64,000 nt of DNA from Streptococcus ratti FA-1 = DSM 20564 (GTDB taxonomy: Bacteria > Bacillota > Bacilli > Lactobacillales > Streptococcaceae): NCBI RefSeq assembly GCF_000286075.1, contig NZ_AJTZ01000005.1, forward strand, positions 682,001 through 746,000, in the 5' to 3' direction. Below, piece by piece: positions 9,682 through 17,551 of this stretch; position 1 is the first letter of the stretch; each line of letters begins with the position of its first letter. The notes under the pieces are model-generated. The model saw only the letters and a program-made list of their open reading frames with translations. It made no database searches and was not told the origin of the DNA. Position numbers and translations under genes: made by a program.

Positions 9682-9734
9682 TAAGGAAGAATTAAGGTAG
9701 AGAGTAAGGACTGGTAAGGTAGGAACGCTATACT
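9682..9734 (+). promoter_or_regulatory. Transporter promoter with four direct repeats (response-regulator site)
   Basis: TAAGGA 9682-9687, TAAGGT 9693-9698, TAAGGA 9705-9710 and TAAGGT 9715-9720 stand 10-12 bases apart on one strand. The last two overlap the place of a -35 element for the -10 hexamer TATACT at 9729-9734, and no standard -35 is present. That is the pattern of a class II promoter activated by an OmpR-type regulator. The repeats are seen; binding by the adjacent regulator is inferred. Confidence 0.7.
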
Positions 9735-9762
9735 GAATATGTAAAGACAAGGAGGAAGTCAA

Positions 9763-10674
9763 ATGATAACAATGATAGAACTGAAGAATGTCAAACGCGT
9801 TTTCGGTAAGCAGGTAGCAGTAGACTTGAGCGACTTGAGTATTGAGCAAGGGGAAATTTACGGTCTGATTGGGCCAAATGGTGCTGGTAAATCAACCATT
9901 ATGAAAATGATATGTGGTCTTCTAGAACCCAGTTCTGGTCAGGTTACAGTGGCAAGTGTTCCTATGACAGATACCAATCGGATTGGTATTCTGAAACAAA
10001 TAGGTTCTCTGATTGAAGAACCAGCCTACTACGATAATCTGACAGGTTTTGAGAATATGCAGATTCTCAAAGAGTTGAAGGGGCTGACTGATCATGACGT
10101 GGCAGAAGCGCTGGCTATTGTCCGTTTGACGGATCACAAGGATAAGCGTGTCAAACATTACTCGCTTGGAATGAAGCAGCGCCTTGGAATTGCTATGGCC
10201 ATCATGGGTCGTCCAAAGTTAATTATCTTGGATGAACCAACTAATGGGCTTGACCCGCAGGCGCGTGAAGAGATTCGTAAGCTTATTCGTAGCCTGCCTG
10301 AGAAGTTTCACACCACGGTCATGATTTCTTCTCACGCGCTAGATGAAATCGAAAAAATGGTAACTCAGATTGGTATCATCGGAAAAGGTAAACTGCTCTA
10401 CCAAGGAACAATTGGTCAGTTCAAGAGCCAGCATAGCAGCAATATCTGCTTGAGAACATCAGCCAATGATAAGGTGGCTGCGCTTTTGGGGCTTGATGCC
10501 AGTCAAATCCAACTAACAGAGCAGGGCATTTTATTGCCGCATTATGCTGATGCCCAACTGGCACAAGTCGTGAAACGCTTGGTGCTTGCTGATGTAGCTG
10601 TCTATCGCGTGGTTGAAGTTAGCAAGTCTTTGGAAGAGCTCTTTATTGACTTCACGGCTAGTGATGTCTTATAG
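9763..10674 (+). CDS. Lantibiotic-protection ABC transporter ATPase (LctF/BcrA-like)
   Basis: ATP-binding subunit, 303 aa, start ATG 9763 with GGAGG seven bases upstream. Walker A is GLIGPNGAGKSTIMK, signature YSLGMKQRLGIAMAI, Walker B LIILDEPTNGLDP, and the switch histidine is in ISSHALDEIEKM. The N-terminus IELKNVKRVFGKQVAVDLSDL fits the BcrA/LanF group, which expels lantibiotics or protects the membrane from them. Two membrane subunits follow in the same operon, as in LanFEG systems. Family assignment is firm; the ligand is inferred. Confidence 0.88.
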   Translation: MITMIELKNVKRVFGKQVAVDLSDLSIEQGEIYGLIGPNGAGKSTIMKMICGLLEPSSGQVTVASVPMTDTNRIGILKQIGSLIEEPAYYDNLTGFENMQILKELKGLTDHDVAEALAIVRLTDHKDKRVKHYSLGMKQRLGIAMAIMGRPKLIILDEPTNGLDPQAREEIRKLIRSLPEKFHTTVMISSHALDEIEKMVTQIGIIGKGKLLYQGTIGQFKSQHSSNICLRTSANDKVAALLGLDASQIQLTEQGILLPHYADAQLAQVVKRLVLADVAVYRVVEVSKSLEELFIDFTASDVL

Positions 10675-10683
10675 GAGGTGGCT

Positions 10684-11436
10684 ATGTTGAAACTTTTTAA
10701 GATTGAAACTAAAAAGTATCGGGGGTTACCCGTCTTTAGACTTTTGTTTGTTTCTCTTGTCATATCTATCTTATTTTCTTGCATACAGATTTTTGATCAT
10801 AAAACCGCGGCAGATTTGGCGAGTCTGGCCAAACTCTATGGGGTTTGGGATGCAGTTGCTATGGTCAAAATTATTGTTCAGCCGGTGATATTGGCTAGTC
10901 TGGTTAGTATAGCTGTTCAGCTGGAAAATCGTCATAAGATGTGGAAAATTTTGACTAGCAGCGGTGTGGATTATAAGTCTATCTACGCTGTCAAATTCTG
11001 CTACATCTATGCCGCCTATGCCCTAATGCAAATCTTAGAATTCTTGGCGATAGCTACCCTGATTAAAATGAAGGGATATACCGTCAGCATACCGATAGGA
11101 AGAATGGTTTTGTATGGCCTGACCATGCTGGCTATTTCAGGGGCAATCATGCTTATTCATTATCTCTTGTCGCTCAAATGGGCTAATCAGCTCATCAGCT
11201 TGTCAGTAGCTGTTTTAGCAAGTTTGATGAGCGTGATTATGATTTTCATTTCAAAAGCTACTATGTATGTCATTCCTTATACTTGGTATGCTTTTCTCAT
11301 AGCCAGTCAGCCTGAGAAAGTTGGCGACAAGTTTATTTACCGTATCGCTGCATTTGATTATTATCCTTTGATAGCCTCGATTATTCTAGGACTTGTCCTT
11401 TATCAAGTCGGCAAGCGCGTTAAGATTGGAGATTAA
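10684..11436 (+). CDS. Lantibiotic-protection ABC permease subunit (LctE/MutE-like)
   Basis: Integral membrane protein of 250 aa with about six membrane segments and no other domain, as in LanE/LanG permeases. The start chosen is ATG 10684 (MLKLFKIETKKYRG) because AGGAGG ends six bases upstream; an in-frame GTG at 10678 overlaps that site. It begins nine bases after the ATPase gene stop and ends one base before the second permease. Confidence 0.85.
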   Translation: MLKLFKIETKKYRGLPVFRLLFVSLVISILFSCIQIFDHKTAADLASLAKLYGVWDAVAMVKIIVQPVILASLVSIAVQLENRHKMWKILTSSGVDYKSIYAVKFCYIYAAYALMQILEFLAIATLIKMKGYTVSIPIGRMVLYGLTMLAISGAIMLIHYLLSLKWANQLISLSVAVLASLMSVIMIFISKATMYVIPYTWYAFLIASQPEKVGDKFIYRIAAFDYYPLIASIILGLVLYQVGKRVKIGD

Positions 11437-11437
11437 G

Positions 11438-12175
11438 ATGACTTTATTAAAAATTGAATGCTTAAAATTATGTCGGGCAAGATTGTGGCTGCCGCTCTTA
11501 ATCTTACCACTCTTGTCAGTTCTTTATGGCAGCGTGAATTATGCTGGTAATCAAGGCATACTACATAAAGAGTGGCTGAGCCTTTGGACACAAGTTTATC
11601 TCTTTTACGGTGCTTTCTTCTTTCCATGTATGATTGGTATTGTCTGCGCCTATATTTGGTATGGTGAACACAAACATAATAACATCAAACTTTTGCTGAC
11701 GTCGGCTTATTCACTTAGGCAGATTATCTGGGCAAAAATGCTGCTAGCCCTTGCCTTGGTTATGCTGTCGCAAGTTTACTTTTTGGGTCTGTATTCTCTA
11801 AGTGGTTTCTTTTTCCACTTTAAGATGGCCTATCCACTGGAGCTGCTGGGCTGGAACTTAATAGCTACGCTCTTTTCCATTGCTTTGGTGGCCATCCAGT
11901 CTTATCTCTCGCTGGTGATTAAAAGCTTTGCACCGCCTGTTGCTTTGTCAATGCTGGTAGGACTTGGAGGCTTTATTCTCACTGCGCAAAATCTCATTCC
12001 AGAGCTTGGCTATGTTCTCGCTTCCTTAAAATTAGCTAGCTTGATGAACCAAACGGATACTTCTCATATTGTCTTGCCTATGTCTATGTGGCTGCGCTTT
12101 GTTATCTATTCAGCCCTGATTGTACTTGTATCCGTCTTTTTGCAGAGAAGACATCTGAAAAGACAAATGCGTTAA
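11438..12175 (+). CDS. Lantibiotic-protection ABC permease subunit (LctG/MutG-like)
   Basis: Second membrane subunit, 245 aa from ATG 11438 (MTLLKIECLKLCRARLW), whose ribosome site GGAG lies inside the end of the previous gene. An ATG at 11393 would overlap that gene by 44 bases and is not preferred. About six hydrophobic segments are visible. A terminator lies five bases after the stop. A fragment of a related permease follows at 12226. Confidence 0.85.
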   Translation: MTLLKIECLKLCRARLWLPLLILPLLSVLYGSVNYAGNQGILHKEWLSLWTQVYLFYGAFFFPCMIGIVCAYIWYGEHKHNNIKLLLTSAYSLRQIIWAKMLLALALVMLSQVYFLGLYSLSGFFFHFKMAYPLELLGWNLIATLFSIALVAIQSYLSLVIKSFAPPVALSMLVGLGGFILTAQNLIPELGYVLASLKLASLMNQTDTSHIVLPMSMWLRFVIYSALIVLVSVFLQRRHLKRQMR

Positions 12176-12179
12176 AACT

Positions 12180-12202
12180 AGTCAGCTTAGGCTGGCTTTT
12201 TT
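12180..12202 (+). terminator. Terminator of the LctFEG-like operon
   Basis: AGTCAGC-TTAG-GCTGGCT followed by a run of T. The seven-pair stem (one G-T pair) begins five bases after the last permease stop. Confidence 0.8.
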
Positions 12203-12225
12203 ATGTATAGACAGAAAAAAACTGA

Positions 12226-12701
12226 CAGCGCCTTCTGACGATTCCCGTCAAACCACGTCGTATAGTTCTAGCAAAAATCGCTAGTCTATCTCTTATCATG
12301 ACCATCAGTCAAGTGTTGGTTCTCTTGTTCTACATTGCCAGTGCTCTGATCTTGAAAGTACCTATCCTTGACCATTTGACAGACTTCTGTCTCTGGTCCA
12401 TTACAGGCTGGCGACCATTACTACTGTTACCATACAAGTTTTTATTGGCATTCGACTGAAAAACTTTGCAGTCCCCATTCTTATCTCCGCTGTTTTGGCT
12501 ATGGCAGGTCTCATGATCCTCTTCGTTGGAAAAAGTCTGTTTACCATTTTCCCTTACACTCAAGTTGCTGTTGGTATTCAGGCACGTACTTCGCCACCTT
12601 TTACCTTTCCAGAATTAGCCTTGTTCTTAGAGCTTAATGCGCTTTACATTATTCTCTTTTATGGCTTAGCCGTTAGACAATTAAAGAAGAGATTCATCTG
12701 A
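12226..12701 (+). pseudogene. Remnant of a second lantibiotic-immunity permease (LanG-like)
   Basis: Frame 1 reads QRLLTIPVKPRRIVLAKIA... through MTISQVLVLLFYIASALIL to a stop in the low 12450s. From about 12405 a different frame (0) continues the same kind of sequence: TITTVTIQVFIGIRLKN, then AMAGLMILFVGKS and a C-terminal membrane segment ending LKKRFI at 12701. Together these look like the last 155 or so residues of a LanG-type permease with the N-terminal third missing and one frameshift near 12400-12410. The leftover follows directly on the intact operon's terminator. It is probably a decayed duplicate or a remnant of another immunity cluster. A translated open stretch from 12495 is part of this remnant, not a gene. 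Confidence 0.75.
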
Positions 12702-12724
12702 TTAGCATTTCATAATAAAAAATA

Positions 12725-12755
12725 AGAAGTCTGAAATCTATTACCTCAGACTTCT
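12725..12755. terminator. Bidirectional terminator hairpin
   Basis: AGAAGTCTGA ... TCAGACTTCT, a perfect ten-pair stem with an eleven-base loop, between the permease remnant (plus) and the DUF438 gene (minus, stop at 12769). A-rich before and T-rich after, so it can serve both directions. Confidence 0.75.
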
Positions 12756-12768
12756 CTTCTAGTTTCAT

Positions 12769-14136
12769 TTATACATCACGATTAAAATCACTGTCCAATT
12801 CAAGGAAAGGCTGAATATCTTGAACATATTCCAGAACACCTTGAAAATCGCCAGTTTCATTGCGCACAGCTGCATAAGTTACATAAACAAATTTATTCAG
12901 TTTTTCCGACTTAAACCACATATCAACCTTATCACGCTGACCGCTGCGTAAAAGTTCAAAAATCTTTTTAACTTTATCTAAAACTTTTGGTGGATGGCAA
13001 AGCTCCACATGGCGGCCAACTTGGCTTGGTGTCCGCTTAAATATCATTTCCTGAGCTGGAACACTGTCGTTATAATATTGGAAAATATCGTCCTTATTGA
13101 CAAAGGTGATTTCTAAGGGCAGATTGTTGAGAATGAAATTGGCTTGCTCGACTGACAAATAGCCGTTGCCAAAGGGCTGCGGTGTTGTACGGTCTGCCGC
13201 TGCTTCCTTTTCTTTGGGTTTAAAGGTAATGGTAAACTGGCCTTCTGGCATCTCAATGACTTTTGTATTGGTCAGATCAGTCAAACTGCCTGTTGGGGCT
13301 TGGTCAAGAGCGTCAGCCAGCTTGTCGTCAGAAGTGTCTGCGGCAGCCTCATTTGCAAAAGACTGACGCTCAGGAACCCACTTTTCCAGTGGTTTAATAA
13401 TGGCGTAGCCATAAGCATCGCTCTCGCTGGCTATCTGCAGCCAATCGTCTTGGGTGAGAGATTCCAAGAGAATCATGAGGAGGATAGCTTCTTCCTTGAA
13501 AATCATCTCTTCAAATTCTTTGGCAAAGGCTTCAAACTTATCTAATAAGTCTTTAATGGAACCCTCAGGCAGTTTTTCCAATGCTGCCTTGGCTTCCTTA
13601 AACAAATCACGAATCTCATCGTCCACTCCCCACATCACCTTGGGCGGAGCATCATGACCGTAGCGCTCCATAATGGGAAAGAAAAGCTTTTCCTTTCGTG
13701 TGTAGTGCTTCTCGAATTGCCCCAAAAGACTAAATTGATGCCTAAGTCCTTTTAGAATTTCCCCGTGAAATGCTTCATTTTCAGGCTTGGCATAGTTTTC
13801 GATAATGCGACGGATACGCATGATAGCTGCGCGGAGAGCCAAATTCTCATCCTTGAAAACCTTGACGGGATGCCCTTCCTGCTCAGTGTCTGGAACATCT
13901 ACATCAGCAATAGCTCCTTTAAAAAGATTGGCGTGGACATTGCAAAGCTTCATGACATCTTCAAAGGTTACTCCCGTATCAGTCGACATCAGTTCATGCT
14001 CCATGAGACTGATTTCCATCGCTGAAACACCTGTAAAATGCTGTTCAAAGCGCTCCTGAACACTTTCTGGCGAGGCCCCTCGATGGAGTTCCAGTAAAAT
14101 ATCTTTTAAAATGTCAATTCTTTCATCTACCATCAT
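12769..14136 (-). CDS. DUF438 / hemerythrin / PAS domain protein
   Basis: Cytoplasmic three-domain protein, 455 aa. An N-terminal DUF438 region (about 1-75) is followed by a hemerythrin HHE domain (about 90-235; histidines in HPVKVF, LRHQFS and EKHYTRKEKLFFP plus an EE pair near FKEEAILL) and a C-terminal PAS domain (about 300-445; LPLEITFVNKDDIFQYYNDS). Hemerythrin and PAS modules suggest sensing of oxygen, nitric oxide or redox through bound iron or haem. It overlaps the DUF1858 gene by four bases (ATGA), so the pair acts together. No enzymatic role is visible. Confidence 0.88.
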   Translation of the reverse strand: MMVDERIDILKDILLELHRGASPESVQERFEQHFTGVSAMEISLMEHELMSTDTGVTFEDVMKLCNVHANLFKGAIADVDVPDTEQEGHPVKVFKDENLALRAAIMRIRRIIENYAKPENEAFHGEILKGLRHQFSLLGQFEKHYTRKEKLFFPIMERYGHDAPPKVMWGVDDEIRDLFKEAKAALEKLPEGSIKDLLDKFEAFAKEFEEMIFKEEAILLMILLESLTQDDWLQIASESDAYGYAIIKPLEKWVPERQSFANEAAADTSDDKLADALDQAPTGSLTDLTNTKVIEMPEGQFTITFKPKEKEAAADRTTPQPFGNGYLSVEQANFILNNLPLEITFVNKDDIFQYYNDSVPAQEMIFKRTPSQVGRHVELCHPPKVLDKVKKIFELLRSGQRDKVDMWFKSEKLNKFVYVTYAAVRNETGDFQGVLEYVQDIQPFLELDSDFNRDV

Positions 14137-14366
14137 TTGTCTCCAATCACTTCATAGCCATTAAAAGTCAAGGTTTTCTTGATGTCATCAAGTGAAATAC
14201 CTGCCATCTTTGAACCCGTTTTCAGGCTGGTAACCTTACCAACTGTATTGAGCATCGCCGGATTAGCCAAAGGCTTAAAGCCTAGGTCAATGAGCAGTTC
14301 CTTGATTTCTGGATGTTCTTTTAAAACTTCTGCTACAGGCTTTGATAAATCTATCGTATTATTCAT
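14133..14366 (-). CDS. DUF1858 domain protein
   Basis: 77-aa protein starting MNNTIDLSKPVAEVLKEHPEIKELLIDLGFKP, the DUF1858 pattern (helical, often beside DUF438 or hybrid-cluster proteins). GAGG precedes ATG 14366. It is translationally coupled to the downstream DUF438 gene. Function unknown; a role as partner or as a disulfide/iron accessory domain is suggested only by context. Confidence 0.85.
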   Translation of the reverse strand: MNNTIDLSKPVAEVLKEHPEIKELLIDLGFKPLANPAMLNTVGKVTSLKTGSKMAGISLDDIKKTLTFNGYEVIGDK

Positions 14367-14488
14367 AAGAATACCTCACGTTATTGATAACTTTATTATA
14401 GCGGAAAATAAAGAAAAAACCAGAAAAGGGGCATTTCCTCCTTGGTTTCTCTTATCTTTATTTCGGGTTAAATCTTTCTCAAGAAAGA

Positions 14489-14516
14489 AAAAAGGACCAA
14501 ATAGATCCCTTTTAGA
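14489..14516 (-). terminator. Likely terminator of the hydrolase-like gene
   Basis: Read on the minus strand, AAAAGGGAT ... GTCCTTTTTT, immediately after the stop of the gene ending at 14519. The stem is short and imperfect. Confidence 0.5.
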
Positions 14517-14518
14517 AA

Positions 14519-15433
14519 TTACCAGTGTTTCAAACTCTTGTTAATAGCATTGTAAATCGAATTGTTTTCATGAGGCACACAATCCTGAACCCATTCCCAC
14601 CAGAAATAACCACCAACATAGTGTTTTGTGTATTTAGGCATGGTATAATATCTCTTTGCCATAGCACCCTTACTGTTTTTAGTTGCATTAGCCGCTGTAT
14701 TACCGCATTCACCCATGCCAACATTTGAATTTGGAAACAGATTCTGTAGCCGACTGAAAACTACTTGCCAGTCAGGCTGGTAATCTTCATTATCATCTTC
14801 ATAATAACTGATAAAACTATAGTCAAGCTTAGAACGCAACCTAACTGGAATATTTTTCTTAATCCAAGCTAGCATATCATGGTCATACTTAGGATTTTCA
14901 TAATAAAAGGTCAAAGCAGTCTTACCACCTGCAGAAGAGATAATTTGATAGGCTGCCTTTAACTTACTGACAACCAACGTGTCCTTTTGTTTGATCCAGT
15001 CGCTGCCGTTTACTTCATTACCAATTTCCCAAATATCTGTATAGTCTGACAAATACCGGTAAGAATCCGCAAAACGTTTTTGGTAGCTCTTGACATCTTT
15101 ATACTGTCTCATTTCATAAGAATCAACTGGGCAGGCCATGACATAAGCGACCCGGTGAATCTTTTTGAATAGCCTGACATAATCCTTGGGAGATGTATCT
15201 TTAGACATGACAATTCTAGCAGTTGGCTTGACAGGCATGGCTTTCAGCGCTGATACAATGTCAGCTGTTTTAGTCGTGTCATACCAGCTGTCATCAATCG
15301 TCACACCATAAATTTGCTCATCCTTTTTCAAAGTCGTTTTTCTTGGCCTAATCTTACTGACACAAAGCCCTATAAACACAAAGATGGATAGACAAAGCAA
15401 ACCTATTAGTATCATTTGACTTTTTCTTTTCAT
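14519..15433 (-). CDS. Membrane-anchored (beta/alpha)8 glycoside-hydrolase-like protein
   Basis: 304 aa from ATG 15433 (MKRKSQMILIGLLCLSIF) with GGGAGA upstream; an ATG at 15454 lacks a ribosome site. One N-terminal hydrophobic anchor (about 6-24) with no clear lipobox, so the body lies outside the membrane. DIWEIGNEVNGSDW resembles the strand-4 acid/base Asn-Glu of clan GH-A, and VGMGECGN resembles the strand-7 nucleophile region; FFWWEWVQD ends the barrel. The substrate cannot be told. It might be a plain unknown surface protein, as the match rests on short motifs. Confidence 0.6.
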   Translation of the reverse strand: MKRKSQMILIGLLCLSIFVFIGLCVSKIRPRKTTLKKDEQIYGVTIDDSWYDTTKTADIVSALKAMPVKPTARIVMSKDTSPKDYVRLFKKIHRVAYVMACPVDSYEMRQYKDVKSYQKRFADSYRYLSDYTDIWEIGNEVNGSDWIKQKDTLVVSKLKAAYQIISSAGGKTALTFYYENPKYDHDMLAWIKKNIPVRLRSKLDYSFISYYEDDNEDYQPDWQVVFSRLQNLFPNSNVGMGECGNTAANATKNSKGAMAKRYYTMPKYTKHYVGGYFWWEWVQDCVPHENNSIYNAINKSLKHW

Positions 15434-15527
15434 TGTTTCTCCCTCAAATGACAAATCATATTATGGTAATTCTCTTGCGGGACTTCTTATCGTACTTCCA
15501 ACTTTTAGACTACTTATACCTATTAAC

Positions 15528-15956
15528 TTAAATCTCTAAGGCAAAGCCGTAGCTTGCCTGTTTGAAACCGTAGTTTTGATAGAACTGATGCGCCTTATTG
15601 CGTTCATCTCTAATGCCACTATTCAGCGCTAAGGCATAGGCCCCTTCTAGGTGGGCAACTTCCTTCACGTGATCGATTAAAGAAGTCGCGACTCCTTGAT
15701 GACGGTAGCTTTTTCCGACAGCCAAGGCAAGAATGCGATAATAAAACCCATCACGTTCAAAAAAATACATTTTTGAAAAACCAATAAAACCAACGACCTG
15801 ATCATCAAGAAGAGCTATTTTTAACTGATAATTAGGCTGCTTCAACAAATGACTTAAACGCTTTTCTAATGACCTTTTATCTGTTGGATAGCCTAAATCA
15901 ACATACAAGGGCAGCAGTTTCTTGAGGTCAGAAGACTGATAATGTCTGATTTCCAT
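15528..15956 (-). CDS. GNAT-family N-acetyltransferase
   Basis: 142 aa from ATG 15956 (MEIRHYQSSDLKKLLPLY); AAGGAG stands eight bases upstream, so the GTG at 15965 is not needed. The acetyl-CoA motif A reads ILALAVGKSYRHQGVATSLIDHV and the C-terminal motif is HQFYQNYGFKQASYGFALEI. The acceptor is unknown. It starts five bases after the stop of the upstream DUF2130 gene on the same strand, so it is probably cotranscribed. Confidence 0.87.
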   Translation of the reverse strand: MEIRHYQSSDLKKLLPLYVDLGYPTDKRSLEKRLSHLLKQPNYQLKIALLDDQVVGFIGFSKMYFFERDGFYYRILALAVGKSYRHQGVATSLIDHVKEVAHLEGAYALALNSGIRDERNKAHQFYQNYGFKQASYGFALEI

Positions 15957-15961
15957 AAGAA

Positions 15962-17215
15962 TCACTCCTTCAGGGCTTCAAATTTCGCTTTCATTGTCGG
16001 GTTTTTGCGGGTTAGTTTTTTGACGGAAACGTCGTCTAGTTTATTATTGGCCAAGCGCAATTGATTTTCGCTGGTAGTTAGAGCGGTCTTAACAGCTTCC
16101 ATCCGCTTAATGGCCTTGTCAATTTCATCAATGGCTTTTTGGAAATTTTTACTGGCTGAATTATAGTTCTTGGCAAAGGCATTTTTGAAGGTTTCCAAAT
16201 CATCTTCAAAGTGGGTAATGTCAATATTCTGTTCACGGACCAAAGCCAGCTCCTGCTTATATTTGAGTGAATTGAGGGCTGCATTGCGCAAGAGGCCAAT
16301 TAACTGGATAAAGAACTGCGGCCGCACCACATACATCTTCTCATACTCATGACTAACATCAACAATACCTGTATTAAAGTAATCATTATCAGCCTCCAGC
16401 ATGGTTACCAGAACCGCATACTCGCACTTCTTCTCACGGCGATCTTTGTCCAATTCCTTATAAAAATCACTGTTTTTATGCTTGGTCTTGGTTGTATCGG
16501 CTTCATTTTTCATCTCAAACATGATGGAAAGAATCTCAACCCCATTGTCATCAGCTTCACGAAAAATAAAGTCTCCCTTAGAACCAGAAGCAGACGACAC
16601 CTCATTATCCTTGCCAAAGTAAGCATTCGGAAAGGCATAGGAACGAACTTTGTTGAACTCACTTTCTGCATAAGCTTCTAAGCTCTCGCCGATGGCCTTG
16701 GTCGATTGCTGCGCCTTGAAATTTTTATAAAATTCAACTTGCTCATTAGCAGCCTTAAGCTGTACTTCGTAATCGCTGCGCACTGCAGCTAAGGACAATG
16801 CTGATTCCTTTTCCTGCACCACCAATTGATTTTGCGCCTCATCGCGCTCCTTTTCAATCTGAGCAAGGGTCTTTTGCAGCTGATTTTCATGCTCCAAACG
16901 CAGCTTGTCTACTTGATTTTTCAGACTCTGCACTTCCTTATCCTTGTCAGACAAAGCATTAGCCAGTTCCAACGCATTCTTATCGGATAACTTATCCAAC
17001 TCAGCCCTTAACTCAGCAATCTCCTTATCCTTATCACTGAGATTAGCCTGCAAGTCATTCTTTGACTTTTCTTGCAAAAGCTGAGTTTCTCGCTCTAGAC
17101 GCTCATGAATCTCTTTTTCAAACTCTGCTCCTCGCACCTGAGCCAAAAGCTGACTGTATTCTGTTTCGTTGATCGTAAAAACTGTCCCGCAGTGGGGGCA
17201 TTTGATTTCGTTCAT
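15962..17215 (-). CDS. DUF2130 domain protein
   Basis: 417 aa. The N-terminus MNEIKCPHCGTVFTI contains a half zinc-ribbon (CPHC). Residues about 30-185 form a long charged coiled coil rich in Glu/Lys/Gln repeats. Residues about 190-330 hold the DUF2130 core (KVRSYAFPNAYFGKDNEVSS...KGDFIFRE, VLVTMLEADNDYF). A second helical stretch ends the protein. DUF2130 is a conserved nuclease-fold-like family of unknown function. It appears to be the first gene of a pair with the acetyltransferase. Confidence 0.85.
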   Translation of the reverse strand: MNEIKCPHCGTVFTINETEYSQLLAQVRGAEFEKEIHERLERETQLLQEKSKNDLQANLSDKDKEIAELRAELDKLSDKNALELANALSDKDKEVQSLKNQVDKLRLEHENQLQKTLAQIEKERDEAQNQLVVQEKESALSLAAVRSDYEVQLKAANEQVEFYKNFKAQQSTKAIGESLEAYAESEFNKVRSYAFPNAYFGKDNEVSSASGSKGDFIFREADDNGVEILSIMFEMKNEADTTKTKHKNSDFYKELDKDRREKKCEYAVLVTMLEADNDYFNTGIVDVSHEYEKMYVVRPQFFIQLIGLLRNAALNSLKYKQELALVREQNIDITHFEDDLETFKNAFAKNYNSASKNFQKAIDEIDKAIKRMEAVKTALTTSENQLRLANNKLDDVSVKKLTRKNPTMKAKFEALKE

Positions 17216-17551
17216 GGTTTCTCCTTTAATTGATAGTTTTTGTTGTTAAACTTCTATTAAATATCATCTCTATTTTTTATAAAATAATTCCAAACACTAC
17301 CATTATACCCCAATCAAGACAAAAAAGCACTGGGTTTAGCGTTTGGATACTCTTAAGGCTGACCATCAATTAAAGATCCAGTTAAATATAAATTGATATT
17401 TGAGTGTTTTAAAAAAACCTGTAAAATGTCGGGTTAACATTTAAAAGAGTTTTGTATTTGTTTACTTATAAAAAGGAGAAAACCTCATTTTTCATGGTTC
17501 TCTCCCTTTTGCTTCCCTGCCCTTGTTGGACAATTTGTCCTCTTTAAAATG
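17216..17551. other. 336-base intergenic region with a hairpin
   Basis: No coding sequence was recognised. Bases 17471-17516 contain AAAAGGAGAAAACC ... GGTTCTCTCCCTTTT, an imperfect inverted repeat that could terminate the ABC permease gene (minus). The upstream part near 17222 is the ribosome-site region of the DUF2130 gene. The rest is AT-rich with no clear motif. Confidence 0.5.

Noticed and set aside
9649..9849. 66-codon minus frame overlapping the LctFEG-like promoter
   Set aside because: It covers the direct repeats and the 5' end of the ATPase gene on the other strand; no protein similarity seen.
16349..16681. 110-codon open frame antisense to the DUF2130 gene
   Set aside because: The minus-strand DUF2130 protein is clearly the coding one; this frame has no motif.
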